Shown piece after piece: positions 1-9,806 of a DNA stretch of 64,000 nt. Under the pieces are notes generated by a model. The model made no database searches, was not told the origin of the DNA, and worked only from the letters and a program-made list of their open reading frames with translations. The stretch's first letter is position 1. Each line of letters starts with the position of its first letter. The position numbers and the translations under genes were made by a program. The stretch comes from Microbacterium invictum. GTDB lineage: Bacteria > Actinomycetota > Actinomycetes > Actinomycetales > Microbacteriaceae. The stretch covers positions 3,410,001 to 3,474,000 of the forward strand of contig NZ_CP139779.1 in NCBI RefSeq assembly GCF_034421375.1. The letters are read 5' to 3'.

Positions 1-100
1 CGAGCTTGCGGTAGGTCTTCTTCAGGTCGATGTCGGAGACCTCTTTGGAGACCCCCAGGACTTTGTAGAAGTCCTTCTCGAACCAGTCCTGGCTCGCCAT
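1..100 (-). CDS. dnaJ: DnaJ co-chaperone, N-terminus only (cut by left window edge)
   Basis: Only the first 33 codons are present. The translation begins MASQDWFEKDFYKVLGV and continues with the helix that opens a J domain (YKVLGVSKEVSDIDLKKTYRKL); the HPD motif would lie beyond the edge. DnaJ delivers unfolded clients to DnaK and stimulates its ATPase. The ATG at 100 is 12 nt downstream of the grpE stop, so this is the third gene of the dnaK operon. It is partial because of the window, not broken. Confidence 0.93.
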   Translation of the reverse strand, partial: MASQDWFEKDFYKVLGVSKEVSDIDLKKTYRKL

Positions 101-112
101 CGCGTCTCCGGC

Positions 113-724
113 CTACTCTGCCGGCACCGCGACGACGACCTTGGCCGGCCGCAGCTCGATGGAACCGAGCCGGTAACCAGTCTCGACCACCTCGAGGATG
201 GTCGCCTCGGTCGCGCCGGGGGTCGGCTGCTGGAAGATCGCCTCGTGGTGCTGCGGATCGAAGGCCTCGCCGGCGGCTCCGTACGCCTCCACGCCCATGC
301 GCTCCACGACCGCCCGCACCTTGTCGGCGATGGCGGCGAAGGGCGTGCCCTCGACGAGGTCACCGTGCTTGGCGGCACGGTCGAGGTCGTCGAGCACGGG
401 GATGAGGCCCTTGGCGGCCGCCCCCTTGGCCCGCTCGATCTCGATCTCGCGCTGGTCCTCGGTGCGCCGGCGGTAGTTGGCGTACTCGGCCTGCAGACGC
501 TTGAGGTCGGTGAGCAGCTGCGACTCGAGCGCCTCGACGCGATCGGCGACGGCGTCGGTGTCATCCGCTGCCGCCGCATCGGCGGACTGGGCGGCGCCGA
601 GGATGTCGTCGACCGTCAGGTCGTGCGCATCCTCGCCGCCGGCAGCACCGTCAGCCGACTCGGGCGACGAGGCGTCCTCGGGCTGGTCGCCCGGGAACGT
701 GGGGTCGTCCTTGTCCTTCGCCAT
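113..724 (-). CDS. grpE: GrpE nucleotide exchange factor
   Basis: This 203-residue protein is the cytoplasmic exchange factor that releases ADP from DnaK. It has an acidic, disordered N-terminus (about residues 1-60), a long helix (VADRVEALESQL then LKRLQAEYANYRRRTEDQ) that makes the dimer stalk, and the C-terminal beta domain with the family pattern ending in YRLGSIELRPAKVVVA. Length is normal for actinobacteria. It starts 2 nt after the dnaK stop and dnaJ follows after 12 nt, so the three genes form one heat-shock transcript. Confidence 0.97.
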   Translation of the reverse strand: MAKDKDDPTFPGDQPEDASSPESADGAAGGEDAHDLTVDDILGAAQSADAAAADDTDAVADRVEALESQLLTDLKRLQAEYANYRRRTEDQREIEIERAKGAAAKGLIPVLDDLDRAAKHGDLVEGTPFAAIADKVRAVVERMGVEAYGAAGEAFDPQHHEAIFQQPTPGATEATILEVVETGYRLGSIELRPAKVVVAVPAE

Positions 725-726
725 GG

Positions 727-2719
<1,993 letters not shown>

Positions 2720-2724
2720 ATGAA

Positions 2725-2745
2725 CTTGATATGAATCGGCTCAAC
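2725..2745 (-). promoter_or_regulatory. HAIR operator 2 (HspR site) upstream of the dnaK -35 box
   Basis: CTTGATA-N7-GCTCAAC is a second HspR-type inverted repeat with the conserved CTTGA and CTCAA cores and a 7-nt gap. Its start is 53 bp, about five helical turns, from that of the first site, so two HspR dimers could bind the same face and bracket the promoter. Inverted CGCGGCATCCG copies (2705-2715 and 2748-2758) flank it. Confidence 0.68.
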
Positions 2746-2812
2746 TTCGGATGCCGCGCCGCGGGGCTCTTGGCTTCTTCCCCCGTTCACCAAAGAGGCC
2801 TAGCGTGACGAC

Positions 2813-4207
2813 ATGACCGCACCCGCCGAGGGCGTGCCGCCCGCCACCGCCGACAGCGCCGCCATCCCCGTCATGGGTCTGGACCTGCGGGAGGACGCCG
2901 CTGCACCGCGGCGGCAGATCTACGCCTGGGCGCTGTGGGACTGGGCGACGCAGCCGTTCAACACGGTCATCCTCACCTTCATCTTCACCGCCCTGTACCT
3001 CACGACCGACGTCTTCCTCCCGGCCGACATCGCGGCCCTCCCCGACGATGCGCCGGCGAAGGAGGCCGCCCTTGCCGACCTCGCGGTGGGTCTGGGATGG
3101 GGCGGGACCGTCGCCGGGCTGCTGATCCTCGCCATCGCCCCGATCCTCGGCCAGCAGGCCGACGCCCGCGGGCGTCAGAAGCTCTGGCTCGGCATCGGCA
3201 CGGGCGCGCTCATCCTCTGCATGTTCGGCCTCTGGTTCGTCGAGCCCGCGCCGACCTTCTTCTGGCTGGGTGTCGCCCTCATCTCGGCCGGAACGGTCTT
3301 CGGCGAGATCGCGGCGGTGAACTCCAACGCCATGCTCATCGGCATCGCGAACCGCAAGACGATCGGTCGGGTGTCGGGCCTCGGCTGGGGCTTCGGCTAC
3401 CTCGGCGGCATCGTCGCCCTCGTGCTGGTGATCGTCTTCTACAGCGCCGACTGGTTCGGCATCTCCGACGCCGACGGACTGCCGTTCCGGATCATCGCCG
3501 TGGGCTGCGCGATCTGGGCGATCGTCTTCTCGATCCCGATCTTCCTCGCCGTTCCCGAACCCTCCGTCGGGCGACCGGAGCGCAAGGTGGGCTTCTTCGC
3601 CGCCTACGGACTGCTCGCCCGCGACGTCATCGGCCTGTACAAGAATCCCGGAACGCGTCAGACCTTCTGGTTCCTCCTCGCCAGCGCCGTCTTCCGCGAC
3701 GGACTCGGCGGCGTCTTCGCCTTCGGAGCGGTCATCGCCGCGCAGGTGTTCGGATTCGAGTTCCTCGAACTGGTGATCTTCGGCGTCGCGGCGAATCTCA
3801 TCGCCGGAGTCTCGACCATCATCGCGGGGCGCTTCGACGACCGGTTCGGGCCGAAGGTGGTCATCATGGTCTCGCTGATCTCGATGGTCGTCGCGGGGCT
3901 CGCGGTCTTCTTCCTCGTCGACGCCGGCACCACGGTCTTCTGGATCGGCGGCCTTGTGCTCTGCGCCTTCGTGGGGCCGGCACAGGCGGCGGCGCGGTCG
4001 TTCCTGTCCCGCGTCACGCCCGCGGGCCGCGAGGGCGAGATCTTCGGTCTCTACGCCACGACCGGGCGCGCTGCCAGCTGGATGGCCGCGGCGATGTGGT
4101 CGGTGTTCATCGTCGTCGGCGGCACGACGGTGTTCGGCATCCTCGGGATCATCCTGGTGCTGCTCATCGGACTGCTCCTCCTGCTTCCCGTCCGCGCCCC
4201 GCGCTGA
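2813..4207 (+). CDS. MFS transporter, UMF1 (Atg22-like) family
   Basis: This 464-residue polytopic membrane protein has about 12 hydrophobic segments. The N-terminal stretch YAWALWDWATQPFNTVILT is the hallmark of the UMF1 branch, the bacterial relatives of yeast vacuolar effluxer Atg22. Substrate is not predictable from sequence; export of small metabolites or amino acids is the general expectation. The ATG at 2813 has no clear ribosome site but sits 6 nt after TAGCGT (2801-2806), which fits a leaderless transcript. It is divergent from dnaK and convergent with the MarR gene downstream. Confidence 0.85.
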   Translation: MTAPAEGVPPATADSAAIPVMGLDLREDAAAPRRQIYAWALWDWATQPFNTVILTFIFTALYLTTDVFLPADIAALPDDAPAKEAALADLAVGLGWGGTVAGLLILAIAPILGQQADARGRQKLWLGIGTGALILCMFGLWFVEPAPTFFWLGVALISAGTVFGEIAAVNSNAMLIGIANRKTIGRVSGLGWGFGYLGGIVALVLVIVFYSADWFGISDADGLPFRIIAVGCAIWAIVFSIPIFLAVPEPSVGRPERKVGFFAAYGLLARDVIGLYKNPGTRQTFWFLLASAVFRDGLGGVFAFGAVIAAQVFGFEFLELVIFGVAANLIAGVSTIIAGRFDDRFGPKVVIMVSLISMVVAGLAVFFLVDAGTTVFWIGGLVLCAFVGPAQAAARSFLSRVTPAGREGEIFGLYATTGRAASWMAAAMWSVFIVVGGTTVFGILGIILVLLIGLLLLLPVRAPR

Positions 4208-4221
4208 GCGGCGACCCGCTC
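4206..4221. terminator. Small bidirectional hairpin between convergent genes
   Basis: GAGCGG, a 4-nt loop CGAC, then CCGCTC forms a short GC-rich hairpin in the 17-nt gap between two convergent genes. There is no U-run, as is common in high-GC actinobacteria. Confidence 0.35.
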
Positions 4222-4224
4222 GGA

Positions 4225-4791
4225 TCACCCGCCGAGGTTGTCGGCGAGCTTGGACAGCAGGCGCGCCAGCTCGGCTCGTTCCTCCGCGTCGAAGCCCTCC
4301 AGAGCACGGGCGATGGCCTCACGGCGCTCGCCCCGGAACCCGCGCACCATCCGCCGCCCGCCCTCGGTCAGGGCGACGCGCGTACGCCGGGCATCATCGG
4401 GGTCGGCCTCGCGGCGCACGAGATCGAGCTCCACGCACTGCTGCACGAGCCGCGACGCCCGCGGCTGGTCGACGCCGACCGCCTCGCCGATCTCGCCGAC
4501 GCTCAGCGGATGCGACGCCGCGGCGAGGGCCTCGAGGAGGCGCAGCCGGGCCGGCCCGCTGAAGTGCGGGGGGATCATCCCCTCGGGTCCGGTCGCAGGG
4601 GGCCGGCGGCGGCCGTGCGGGCCGGGTCCGGGCCACGGATGCCGCGGACCGGCGCTCTGCGCCTCGCCTCGCCCCGCCCAGGGCGGTCCGCCGCGTCGGG
4701 GCCGTAGGCGCGCGAGAGCCGCGGCGATCTGATCGGCGGCGACGGCGGGGTCCCCCGCGTCGGGGCTCGGGTCGGTCGGCGCATCGCTCAC
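4225..4791 (-). CDS. MarR-family winged-helix regulator with G/P/R/H-rich N-terminal region
   Basis: The C-terminal two thirds is a winged-helix domain: SGPARLRLLEALAAASHPLS, then the recognition-helix region VGVDQPRASRLVQQCVELDL and a wing with DPDDARRTRVALTEGGRRM. The preceding 60 or so residues are rich in Gly, Pro, Arg and His and look disordered. The GTG at 4791 is preferred because TATTCT (4803-4798) lies 6 nt upstream, predicting a leaderless mRNA; an ATG at 4806 is the alternative. It is divergent from another winged-helix gene over a palindrome-rich region, so mutual or autoregulation is likely. Target and ligand are unknown. Confidence 0.75.
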   Translation of the reverse strand: MSDAPTDPSPDAGDPAVAADQIAAALARLRPRRGGPPWAGRGEAQSAGPRHPWPGPGPHGRRRPPATGPEGMIPPHFSGPARLRLLEALAAASHPLSVGEIGEAVGVDQPRASRLVQQCVELDLVRREADPDDARRTRVALTEGGRRMVRGFRGERREAIARALEGFDAEERAELARLLSKLADNLGG

Positions 4792-4812
4792 CGAGCCAGA
4801 ATACATGCCACT

Positions 4813-4866
4813 TGACATACATCCGGGATGCATGTCACACTGCATGTACATGCTTCATGACATACA
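4813..4866. promoter_or_regulatory. Operator region with repeated TGACATACAT-type half sites
   Basis: Between two divergent winged-helix genes lie: an inverted repeat TGACATACAT-N5-ATGCATGTCA (4813-4837, 9 of 10 paired), a perfect 12-bp palindrome GCATGTACATGC (4842-4853), and a second TGACATACA (4858-4866) exactly 45 bp from the first. Spacing and symmetry fit several MarR dimers bound side by side. A further hairpin GCGTCGC-N5-GCGACGC (4872-4890) precedes the ribosome site of the plus-strand gene. Confidence 0.65.
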
Positions 4867-4906
4867 AATCTGCGTCGCATTAGGCGACGCTGTGAAAGGA
4901 CACCCC

Positions 4907-5500
4907 ATGAACACCGAATCACGCGATACCCCGCACCCCGCAGACCGCCCGCTCGGCTTCTGGCTCCGCGCGACCGATGCCCTGATCTCGCGAGAGGTCG
5001 ACGCCGCTCTCGCCGCCCATGACGCCGACCGGCGCGAATGGATGGTGCTGAACGTCCTGGCCGGCGAGGTCGATGCGCGGGGCTTCCGTGAGCGCCTGGC
5101 CCGCAAGCCGAAGATGCTCCGCCACCTCGCTGATCGCGGACTCATCGCCCGTGAGGGCGATGACTGGACCCTCACGGCCGAGGGGCGCGCTCGGCGCGAT
5201 CTCCTCGCCGAGACCGTCACCGGCATCCGGGCGCGCGTCGCCGGTGCCGTCTCACCCGAGGACTACCGGACGACGATCGCCTCCCTCGAGGCCATCGCCC
5301 GAGAACTCGGTTTCTCCGAGGAAGACCCGCGTCCCTGGCGGGAAGGCCCGCGGCACCCGCGTCACCGCTTCGGCCTGCGCCCGTTCGGGCCCGGCGAACC
5401 GCGCCCCGGCGAGGGAGGCGGCCCCGGGCCGCGTTTCGGCGGCAACCCGCACCACGGCTTCCGCGGTGCGGGTCCGCGTCCCGACGCGGACGCGGTCTGA
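4907..5500 (+). CDS. MarR-like winged-helix regulator with disordered C-terminal tail
   Basis: The ATG at 4907 follows GAAAGGA by 6 nt. The 197-residue product has an N-terminal helix (FWLRATDALISREVDAALA), a winged-helix core including MLRHLADRGLIAREGDDWTLTAEGRARRD, a dimerisation helix region, and after about residue 140 a tail rich in Pro, Gly, Arg and His (GPGEPRPGEGGGPGPRFGG). It resembles MarR-type HTH proteins of Microbacteriaceae but with a shortened DNA-binding core. Its divergent neighbour carries a tail of similar composition at its N-terminus, which suggests that the two are functionally linked. Ligand and target are unknown. Confidence 0.65.
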   Translation: MNTESRDTPHPADRPLGFWLRATDALISREVDAALAAHDADRREWMVLNVLAGEVDARGFRERLARKPKMLRHLADRGLIAREGDDWTLTAEGRARRDLLAETVTGIRARVAGAVSPEDYRTTIASLEAIARELGFSEEDPRPWREGPRHPRHRFGLRPFGPGEPRPGEGGGPGPRFGGNPHHGFRGAGPRPDADAV

Positions 5501-5511
5501 TAGCAGCGGGA

Positions 5512-5670
5512 TCAGGTCTGGCGGCGGATGAAGCGCATCAGGTAGGCGATCACGGCCAGGACGAGGAGCACGATGCCGAGCCAGAGAAGGAACTTCACCG
5601 CCTCGACGAACACGCCGAGGAGGAGCAGCACGATGCCGACGACGAGGAGGATGAGTGCGAGTGCAGGCAT
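5512..5670 (-). CDS. Small two-helix membrane protein, 52 aa
   Basis: A 52-codon frame starting at ATG 5670 encodes MPALALILLVVGIVLLLLGV, then FVEAVKFLLWLGIVLLVLAV, and ends in a basic RFIRRQT. Nearly the whole protein is two membrane helices with a positive C-terminus. GAGG lies about 11 nt upstream. Very short hydrophobic proteins of this layout are common as single genes in actinobacteria. I cannot assign a function. It is convergent with the preceding regulator and on the same strand as dcd. Confidence 0.6.
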   Translation of the reverse strand: MPALALILLVVGIVLLLLGVFVEAVKFLLWLGIVLLVLAVIAYLMRFIRRQT

Positions 5671-5731
5671 GGCCCCAGCCTCGCCCGTCCCCTTCCCGAC
5701 GGCAAAGGCTTGACAGCCGAGCCCGTGGCGT

Positions 5732-6337
5732 TCAGGCGCCGCGGGCGCCGGCGTCGGTCGCGCCGACGTCGGTCACGTGGAAGTTCAGGTGGGAGCGCGA
5801 CGCCGTCGGACCCCGCTGCCCCTGGTACCGGTTGCCGTAGGGCCCTGACCCGTAGGGCGTCTCGGTGGGCGAGGACAGGCGGAAGAAGCACAGCTGCCCG
5901 ATCTTCATCCCCGGCCAGAGCTTGATCGGCAGGGTCGCCACATTCGACAGTTCGAGCGTGACGTGCCCGGTGAAACCGGGATCGATGAAGCCCGCCGTGG
6001 AGTGGGTGAGAAGACCGAGCCGTCCCAGGGACGACTTCCCCTCCAGGCGCGCGGCGATGTCGTCGGGCAGGCTCACCTGCTCGAACGTCGCCCCGAGCGC
6101 GAACTCGCCGGGGTGCAGGATGAACGGCTCCGCCGGGTCGACCTCGATGAGGTGGGTCAGGTCGGGCTGGTCCAGCGCCGGGTCGATGAAAGGGTACTTG
6201 TGGTTGTCGAACAGCCGGAAGTACCTGTCCAGGCGCACGTCGACGCTCGAGGGCTGCACCATCTCGGGGTCCCACGGCGCCAGACCGATGCGCTCGGCGT
6301 CGATCTCGGAGCGGATGTCGCGGTCGCTCAGCAGCAC
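5732..6337 (-). CDS. dcd: dCTP deaminase (probably dUMP-forming)
   Basis: This 201-residue enzyme deaminates dCTP in pyrimidine deoxynucleotide synthesis. It carries the family core [34 protein letters not shown] with the catalytic Glu, and a C-terminal [13 protein letters not shown] lid. Actinobacterial homologues such as the Mycobacterium enzyme also hydrolyse dUTP and release dUMP; this is inferred here by relatedness. The GTG at 6337 has TAGTCT (6350-6345) 7 nt upstream and no ribosome site, so the message is probably leaderless. The gene is divergent from tRNA-Gly. Confidence 0.95.
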   Translation of the reverse strand: MLLSDRDIRSEIDAERIGLAPWDPEMVQPSSVDVRLDRYFRLFDNHKYPFIDPALDQPDLTHLIEVDPAEPFILHPGEFALGATFEQVSLPDDIAARLEGKSSLGRLGLLTHSTAGFIDPGFTGHVTLELSNVATLPIKLWPGMKIGQLCFFRLSSPTETPYGSGPYGNRYQGQRGPTASRSHLNFHVTDVGATDAGARGA

Positions 6338-6398
6338 GCGGATCAGACTATCGCTGTCGCTGGTGTTATCCTTGCGAGGCGCTTCGGGCGCACCCTCC

Positions 6399-6472
6399 GG
6401 GGGTGTAGTTCAATGGCAGAACATCAGCTTCCCAAGCTGAGAGCGCGGGTTCGATTCCCGTCACCCCCTCCA
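6399..6472 (+). tRNA. tRNA-Gly, anticodon CCC
   Basis: A 74-nt cloverleaf: acceptor GGGGGTG/CACCCCC, D arm GTTC-AATGGCA-GAAC, anticodon stem TCAGC/GCTGA closing loop TTCCCAA with anticodon CCC (reads GGG), T arm with TTCGATT loop, discriminator T and encoded CCA. No intron or mismatch beyond one G-T pair in the T stem. Confidence 0.96.
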
Positions 6473-6477
6473 TCTCT

Positions 6478-7137
6478 TCAGTCGGCCCGCTTCGTCGCGG
6501 TGACCGGCAGCGTGTGCCACGTCTCGTACGCCATCGCGGCCGCGGCAGCGGCATCCCCCATCTCGCACAGCGCGATGAACCGTTCGTGACGCTCGGCGGC
6601 CGCGGGCGCGTCACTGCCGAAGCGCAGGCGCTCGGCCCGGCGGACGATCGGGCCGAACTGCTCGAGCACCGTCTCGACGGCGGCGTTCCCGAGCGCTGCG
6701 ACGGGAACGGCGTGCAGGTCGTCGTCGGCTTCGAGCGCCGCCGTCACGTCCCCGCGCTCGGCGGCGGCGGTGAAGCGCCGGTTGGCGGCGCGCATGCGCG
6801 CGATGTCGTCCGGCGTGAGCCGTCCCACGGTCTCGCGGACGGCGAGCTCGTGGAGGGCGGCGACGACGTCGCGCGCGTCGCGGAGCGACGTCTCGTCGAT
6901 GAGGCTCACGGTGGTGGAGCGACCTGGCTGGGCCACGACGAGCCCGCTGCTGCTGAGGCGCAACAGGGCCTCGCGCACGGGGGTGCGGCTCACCCCGAGC
7001 CACGCGGCGAGGTCGCCGTCCTTCAGCTGCTCGCCCGGCTCGAAGGTGCCGTCGACGATCGCGTCGCGCAGGCGCCGGTAGACGTCATCGCGCAGGAGGC
7101 TCCGAGGAAGCGAAGGGGAGGCGGGAGGGATCGGCAC
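6478..7137 (-). CDS. GntR-family regulator, FadR/FCD type
   Basis: This 219-residue protein has an N-terminal winged helix (LLRDDVYRRLRDAIVDGTF, then GDLAAWLGVSRTPVREALLR) and a C-terminal all-helical FCD effector domain. FCD proteins bind small acids or sugars, often with a metal; the effector is unknown here. The GTG at 7137 gives VPIPPASPSLPRS. The frame is open to 7173, but that start would place a palindromic operator inside the gene. The operator at 7148-7160 just upstream fits autorepression and possibly control of other nearby genes. Confidence 0.85.
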   Translation of the reverse strand: MPIPPASPSLPRSLLRDDVYRRLRDAIVDGTFEPGEQLKDGDLAAWLGVSRTPVREALLRLSSSGLVVAQPGRSTTVSLIDETSLRDARDVVAALHELAVRETVGRLTPDDIARMRAANRRFTAAAERGDVTAALEADDDLHAVPVAALGNAAVETVLEQFGPIVRRAERLRFGSDAPAAAERHERFIALCEMGDAAAAAAMAYETWHTLPVTATKRAD

Positions 7138-7147
7138 CTGACATATT

Positions 7148-7160
7148 GCACACAGTGTGC
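7148..7160. promoter_or_regulatory. Palindromic operator upstream of the GntR gene
   Basis: GCACAC-A-GTGTGC is a perfect 13-bp palindrome with a central A, 10 bp upstream of the GntR start codon and inside its likely promoter. A GntR dimer site for autoregulation is the simplest reading. The EamA gene on the other side runs in the same direction and ends 32 bp away. Confidence 0.6.
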
Positions 7161-7191
7161 GGCTCGACCGCAAGCGGACCGCGGCCCGGCC

Positions 7192-8064
7192 CTAGGCCAG
7201 CGGCTCGGCGGTCTCGCGGGCGGCGCGCGCCGACGACCGCACGGCGCCGATGCTCGCCGCGATCACGAGGGCGATTCCCACCAGCTCGAGCCAGGCGAGC
7301 TCCTGGCCGAGGAGCACGAACCCGGCGAGGGCGGCGGTGGCGGGGGCGAGGCTCATCAGGATCGCGAACGCCGCGGCGGGGAGCCGGCGGAGGGCGATGA
7401 GCTCGAGCGCGTACGGGATGGTCGACGACAGCACCGCCACCGCGGCGCCGAGGGCGAGGAGGTCGAGGCGAAGCAGCGCCGACCCGGCATCCCAGATCCC
7501 CAGCGGCAGCATCACCACGGCGCCGACCGCCATCGCGATCGCAAGGCCGTCGAGGCCCCGGAACTCCCGACCGACCCGCGCCGAGGCGAGGATGTAGAAC
7601 GCCCAGCTCGCCGCCGCCCCGAGCGCGTAGAGCACCCCGATCGGGTCGAGCCGGTCCCATCCCCCGCCGCCGAGTGCGACCACGCCGGCGAAGGCGAGCA
7701 CGGCCCACAGCCACGCCGATGCCCGCCGTGAGGCGACGATCGACAGGACGAGGGGGCCGAGCACCTCGATCGTGACCGTCACCCCGAGGGCGAGGCGCTC
7801 GAGCGCGAGGTAGAACAGTCCGTTCATCAGCGCCAGCACCAGACCGAACAGGATGACTGCGCGCCAGGCCGCCCGCGAATGCCCGCGCAGTGCGGGCCGG
7901 GCGATCGCCAGCAGCAGCACGGCGGAGAACGCCAGGCGCAGCAGCACCATGCCGAGGGGCCCGACCTGCGGGAACAGCAGCACGGCGATGGAGGCGCCCA
8001 CCTCCTGGCAGGCCAGACCCGCCACCACGAGGAGGACCGCGGGGCTCGGCGCCCGGGCGCTCAC
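7192..8064 (-). CDS. EamA/RhtA-like inner-membrane exporter
   Basis: Ten hydrophobic segments in two repeated halves of five, the EamA layout, in 290 residues. Segments such as LALMNGLFYLALERLALGV and AASWAFYILASARVGREF resemble the RhtA/YbiF group, which exports threonine and homoserine; the exact substrate is not determined. The start is 13 nt after the stop of the upstream secreted hydrolase-like gene, so the two are probably co-transcribed. Confidence 0.82.
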   Translation of the reverse strand: MSARAPSPAVLLVVAGLACQEVGASIAVLLFPQVGPLGMVLLRLAFSAVLLLAIARPALRGHSRAAWRAVILFGLVLALMNGLFYLALERLALGVTVTIEVLGPLVLSIVASRRASAWLWAVLAFAGVVALGGGGWDRLDPIGVLYALGAAASWAFYILASARVGREFRGLDGLAIAMAVGAVVMLPLGIWDAGSALLRLDLLALGAAVAVLSSTIPYALELIALRRLPAAAFAILMSLAPATAALAGFVLLGQELAWLELVGIALVIAASIGAVRSSARAARETAEPLA

Positions 8065-8077
8065 GACACCCGCGCGG

Positions 8078-9361
8078 TCACGGGAGGGGGCAGATCGCGT
8101 TCTGGGCGATCGCGTCGCGCTGCTGCTCGGGCGTCCAGGGCAGACCCGCCTCGGGCGCGGTCTGGCCGGAGGCGGCGGGCGCCTTGGACGCGATCGCCGC
8201 GAGCTGCCACGCCAGGAACGCCCCGATGCCGTCGGAGGCGCGCGAGTTGTTCAGCGACACGGCGACGGTGAGGCCGGTCTGCGGATCGGCGAAGGTGGCG
8301 GTGATGTACCCGGGGGTCGAGCCGTACTGGCCGATCATCGACCCGGCCTGGACGACGCCCCCGGCCGTGGTCTGCCACGAGGGAGCGCCGTCGTAGGGCG
8401 GGAGGGGCGCGTCGTAGCGCTCGTCGGTGTCGACGCCGAGCGCGTTGGCCGCGAGCCCCTGGGCGTAGCGGCCGAGGTCGTCGATCGTCGAGACGACGCC
8501 GGCGTCCGTCCAGCCGAAGCTCGCCGAGGCCTCGGTGATGTTCAGCGGCTCGGCGCAGTTCACACCGCCATCCGCATCGGGCGACCACAGCCCGTCGAGC
8601 ACCGCCCCCTCCGCGGAGGGAGCGGCTCCGGCGGCGCCCGGGAGCCGGGTGGCGTCGAGGGCCAGAGGCTCGAAGACCTCGTCCTGCAGGACCTCCGCCG
8701 CCGAGCGTCCGGTCGCGCGCTCCAGGACGAGACCTGCCAGCAAATACCCCGAGTCGGAGTCGCGGTAGGCGGCGCCGGGCGCCACGTCGGCGGTGGTGCC
8801 GACGCCGTAGCCGGCGAGCTCGCGCGGGTTCCAGACACGATCGGGCGTGGTGAGGAAGCTGCCCTGCAGCCGCGGCGCGTAGTCGCCGAGGCCCGAGGTG
8901 CCGTCGCAGAGCTGCTCGACGGTGATGTCGGCGAGTCCGGCGAACCCCGAGACGTAGTCGGTGATCGGCGCGTCGAGGTCGACCAGCCCTCGTTCGGCGA
9001 CGAGGTACACCGCGTCGCAGGTCATCGCGCGGGTCACCTGACCGACGCGGAAGGTGCTGTCGGCGGATGTCTCCGACCCGCCGGGTGCGGTCGTCCCGAC
9101 CCCCGACACCCACGATCCGCTCCACGGCGCCCACACGCCCACCACGGCCCCGGAGGATCCCGTCGCGGCCATGGCGAAGGTCACCGCGTCCTGCAGCTGG
9201 GTCACCATGTCGTCGGGGAGCGAGCCCTCGACCTGCGCGGGGACGTCGATCGTCACGGTCCGGTCGGGCGAGCAGGCCGCGAGTCCCGCCGCGAGAGCCC
9301 CGGTCACGACCACCGCGAGGGCACCACGAACAGCGCGCGATCGAGTCGAACGCAGCCGCAT
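8078..9361 (-). CDS. Lipoprotein of the beta-lactamase/DD-peptidase fold with degenerate active site
   Basis: The 427-residue product has a lipobox (GALAAGLAAC) and the full serine beta-lactamase-like domain: GLVDLDAPITDYVSG, the long alpha domain, and PGYITATFADPQTGLTVAVSLN. All three catalytic boxes are altered. The SxxK position reads QVTR in STFRVGQVTRAMTCD, the YxN box reads DSD in YRDSDSGYLLAG, and the H/KxG box reads QYG in MIGQYGSTPGY. It should therefore not act as an acyl-serine enzyme; a peptidoglycan-binding or regulatory role is possible. Start ATG 9361 is chosen over 9403 because it opens directly with a basic signal peptide. Confidence 0.82.
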   Translation of the reverse strand: MRLRSTRSRAVRGALAVVVTGALAAGLAACSPDRTVTIDVPAQVEGSLPDDMVTQLQDAVTFAMAATGSSGAVVGVWAPWSGSWVSGVGTTAPGGSETSADSTFRVGQVTRAMTCDAVYLVAERGLVDLDAPITDYVSGFAGLADITVEQLCDGTSGLGDYAPRLQGSFLTTPDRVWNPRELAGYGVGTTADVAPGAAYRDSDSGYLLAGLVLERATGRSAAEVLQDEVFEPLALDATRLPGAAGAAPSAEGAVLDGLWSPDADGGVNCAEPLNITEASASFGWTDAGVVSTIDDLGRYAQGLAANALGVDTDERYDAPLPPYDGAPSWQTTAGGVVQAGSMIGQYGSTPGYITATFADPQTGLTVAVSLNNSRASDGIGAFLAWQLAAIASKAPAASGQTAPEAGLPWTPEQQRDAIAQNAICPLP

Positions 9362-9445
9362 GTCACCCCCAGGAGCATCGTCGTCCTCGGAGAATCTAAG
9401 CACACGGGGGCTGGATGAACGCCCCGCGTCGTAGGGTGGTCAGCT

Positions 9446-9754
9446 GTGACCCACCGGTTCGATGAGAGTGCCGTCGCGGCGATCCTCCGCCACATGAACG
9501 ACGACCACCGCGACGACAATCTGCTCATCGTGCGCGCGTTCGGCCCGGCCGGGACGTATCGATCGGCGCGGATGACCGGGCTCGACGGCGCAGGCGGCGA
9601 CTGGGCCGCGGTCACGGAGCACGGTGACGAGGTGACGGTGCGCGTGGACTGGCCCGGCGGTGCGATCACCGAGCGCCCCGAGGTGCGACGCGAGATCGTG
9701 GCGCTGTACGACGAGGCATGCCGACGCCTGGGCGTCACGCCCCGGCCGCACTGA
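9446..9754 (+). CDS. DUF2470 protein (HugZ C-terminal-like), heme-linked
   Basis: A 102-residue protein with the DUF2470 pattern FDESAVAAILRHMNDDHRDD, then ARMTGLDGAGGDW and VRREIVALYDEA. In HugZ-type heme-degrading proteins this domain follows the split-barrel oxygenase domain. Here it is free-standing and is followed 52 nt later by a heme oxygenase, so a role in heme iron handling is likely. The GTG at 9446 has TAGGGT 8 nt upstream and no ribosome site. Confidence 0.8.
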   Translation: MTHRFDESAVAAILRHMNDDHRDDNLLIVRAFGPAGTYRSARMTGLDGAGGDWAAVTEHGDEVTVRVDWPGGAITERPEVRREIVALYDEACRRLGVTPRPH

Positions 9755-9773
9755 ATCCGCCGATCCGCGCTGG

Positions 9774-9792
9774 TTAGGTGACCCTAAGTCGC
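9774..9792. promoter_or_regulatory. DtxR/IdeR-like iron box at the heme oxygenase promoter
   Basis: TTAGGTGACCCTAAGTCGC matches the 19-bp DtxR/IdeR consensus TTAGGTTAGCCTAACCTAA at 12 positions, with symmetric TTAGGT and CCTAA halves. It ends 1 nt before the -10 box TATGAT (9794-9799). Iron-loaded repressor would cover the promoter, giving heme oxygenase synthesis in low iron. Confidence 0.7.
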
Positions 9793-9806
9793 CTATGATG
9801 AGGCGC

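Noticed and set aside
2741..4228. Very long open frame antisense to the UMF1 MFS gene, rich in Asp, Glu, Gly and Arg
   Set aside because: High GC content makes antisense and +1 frames free of stops. The composition is that of a reverse-complement shadow, while the opposite strand encodes a recognisable transporter.
6399..6472. tRNA-Gly as attachment site of an integrated element
   Set aside because: No integrase, no duplicated tRNA 3' end within the readable flank, and normal chromosomal genes on both sides.
7138..7173. Longer GntR start (MRSSRTLCAICQ)
   Set aside because: It would put the palindromic operator within the coding sequence and adds residues absent from the family.
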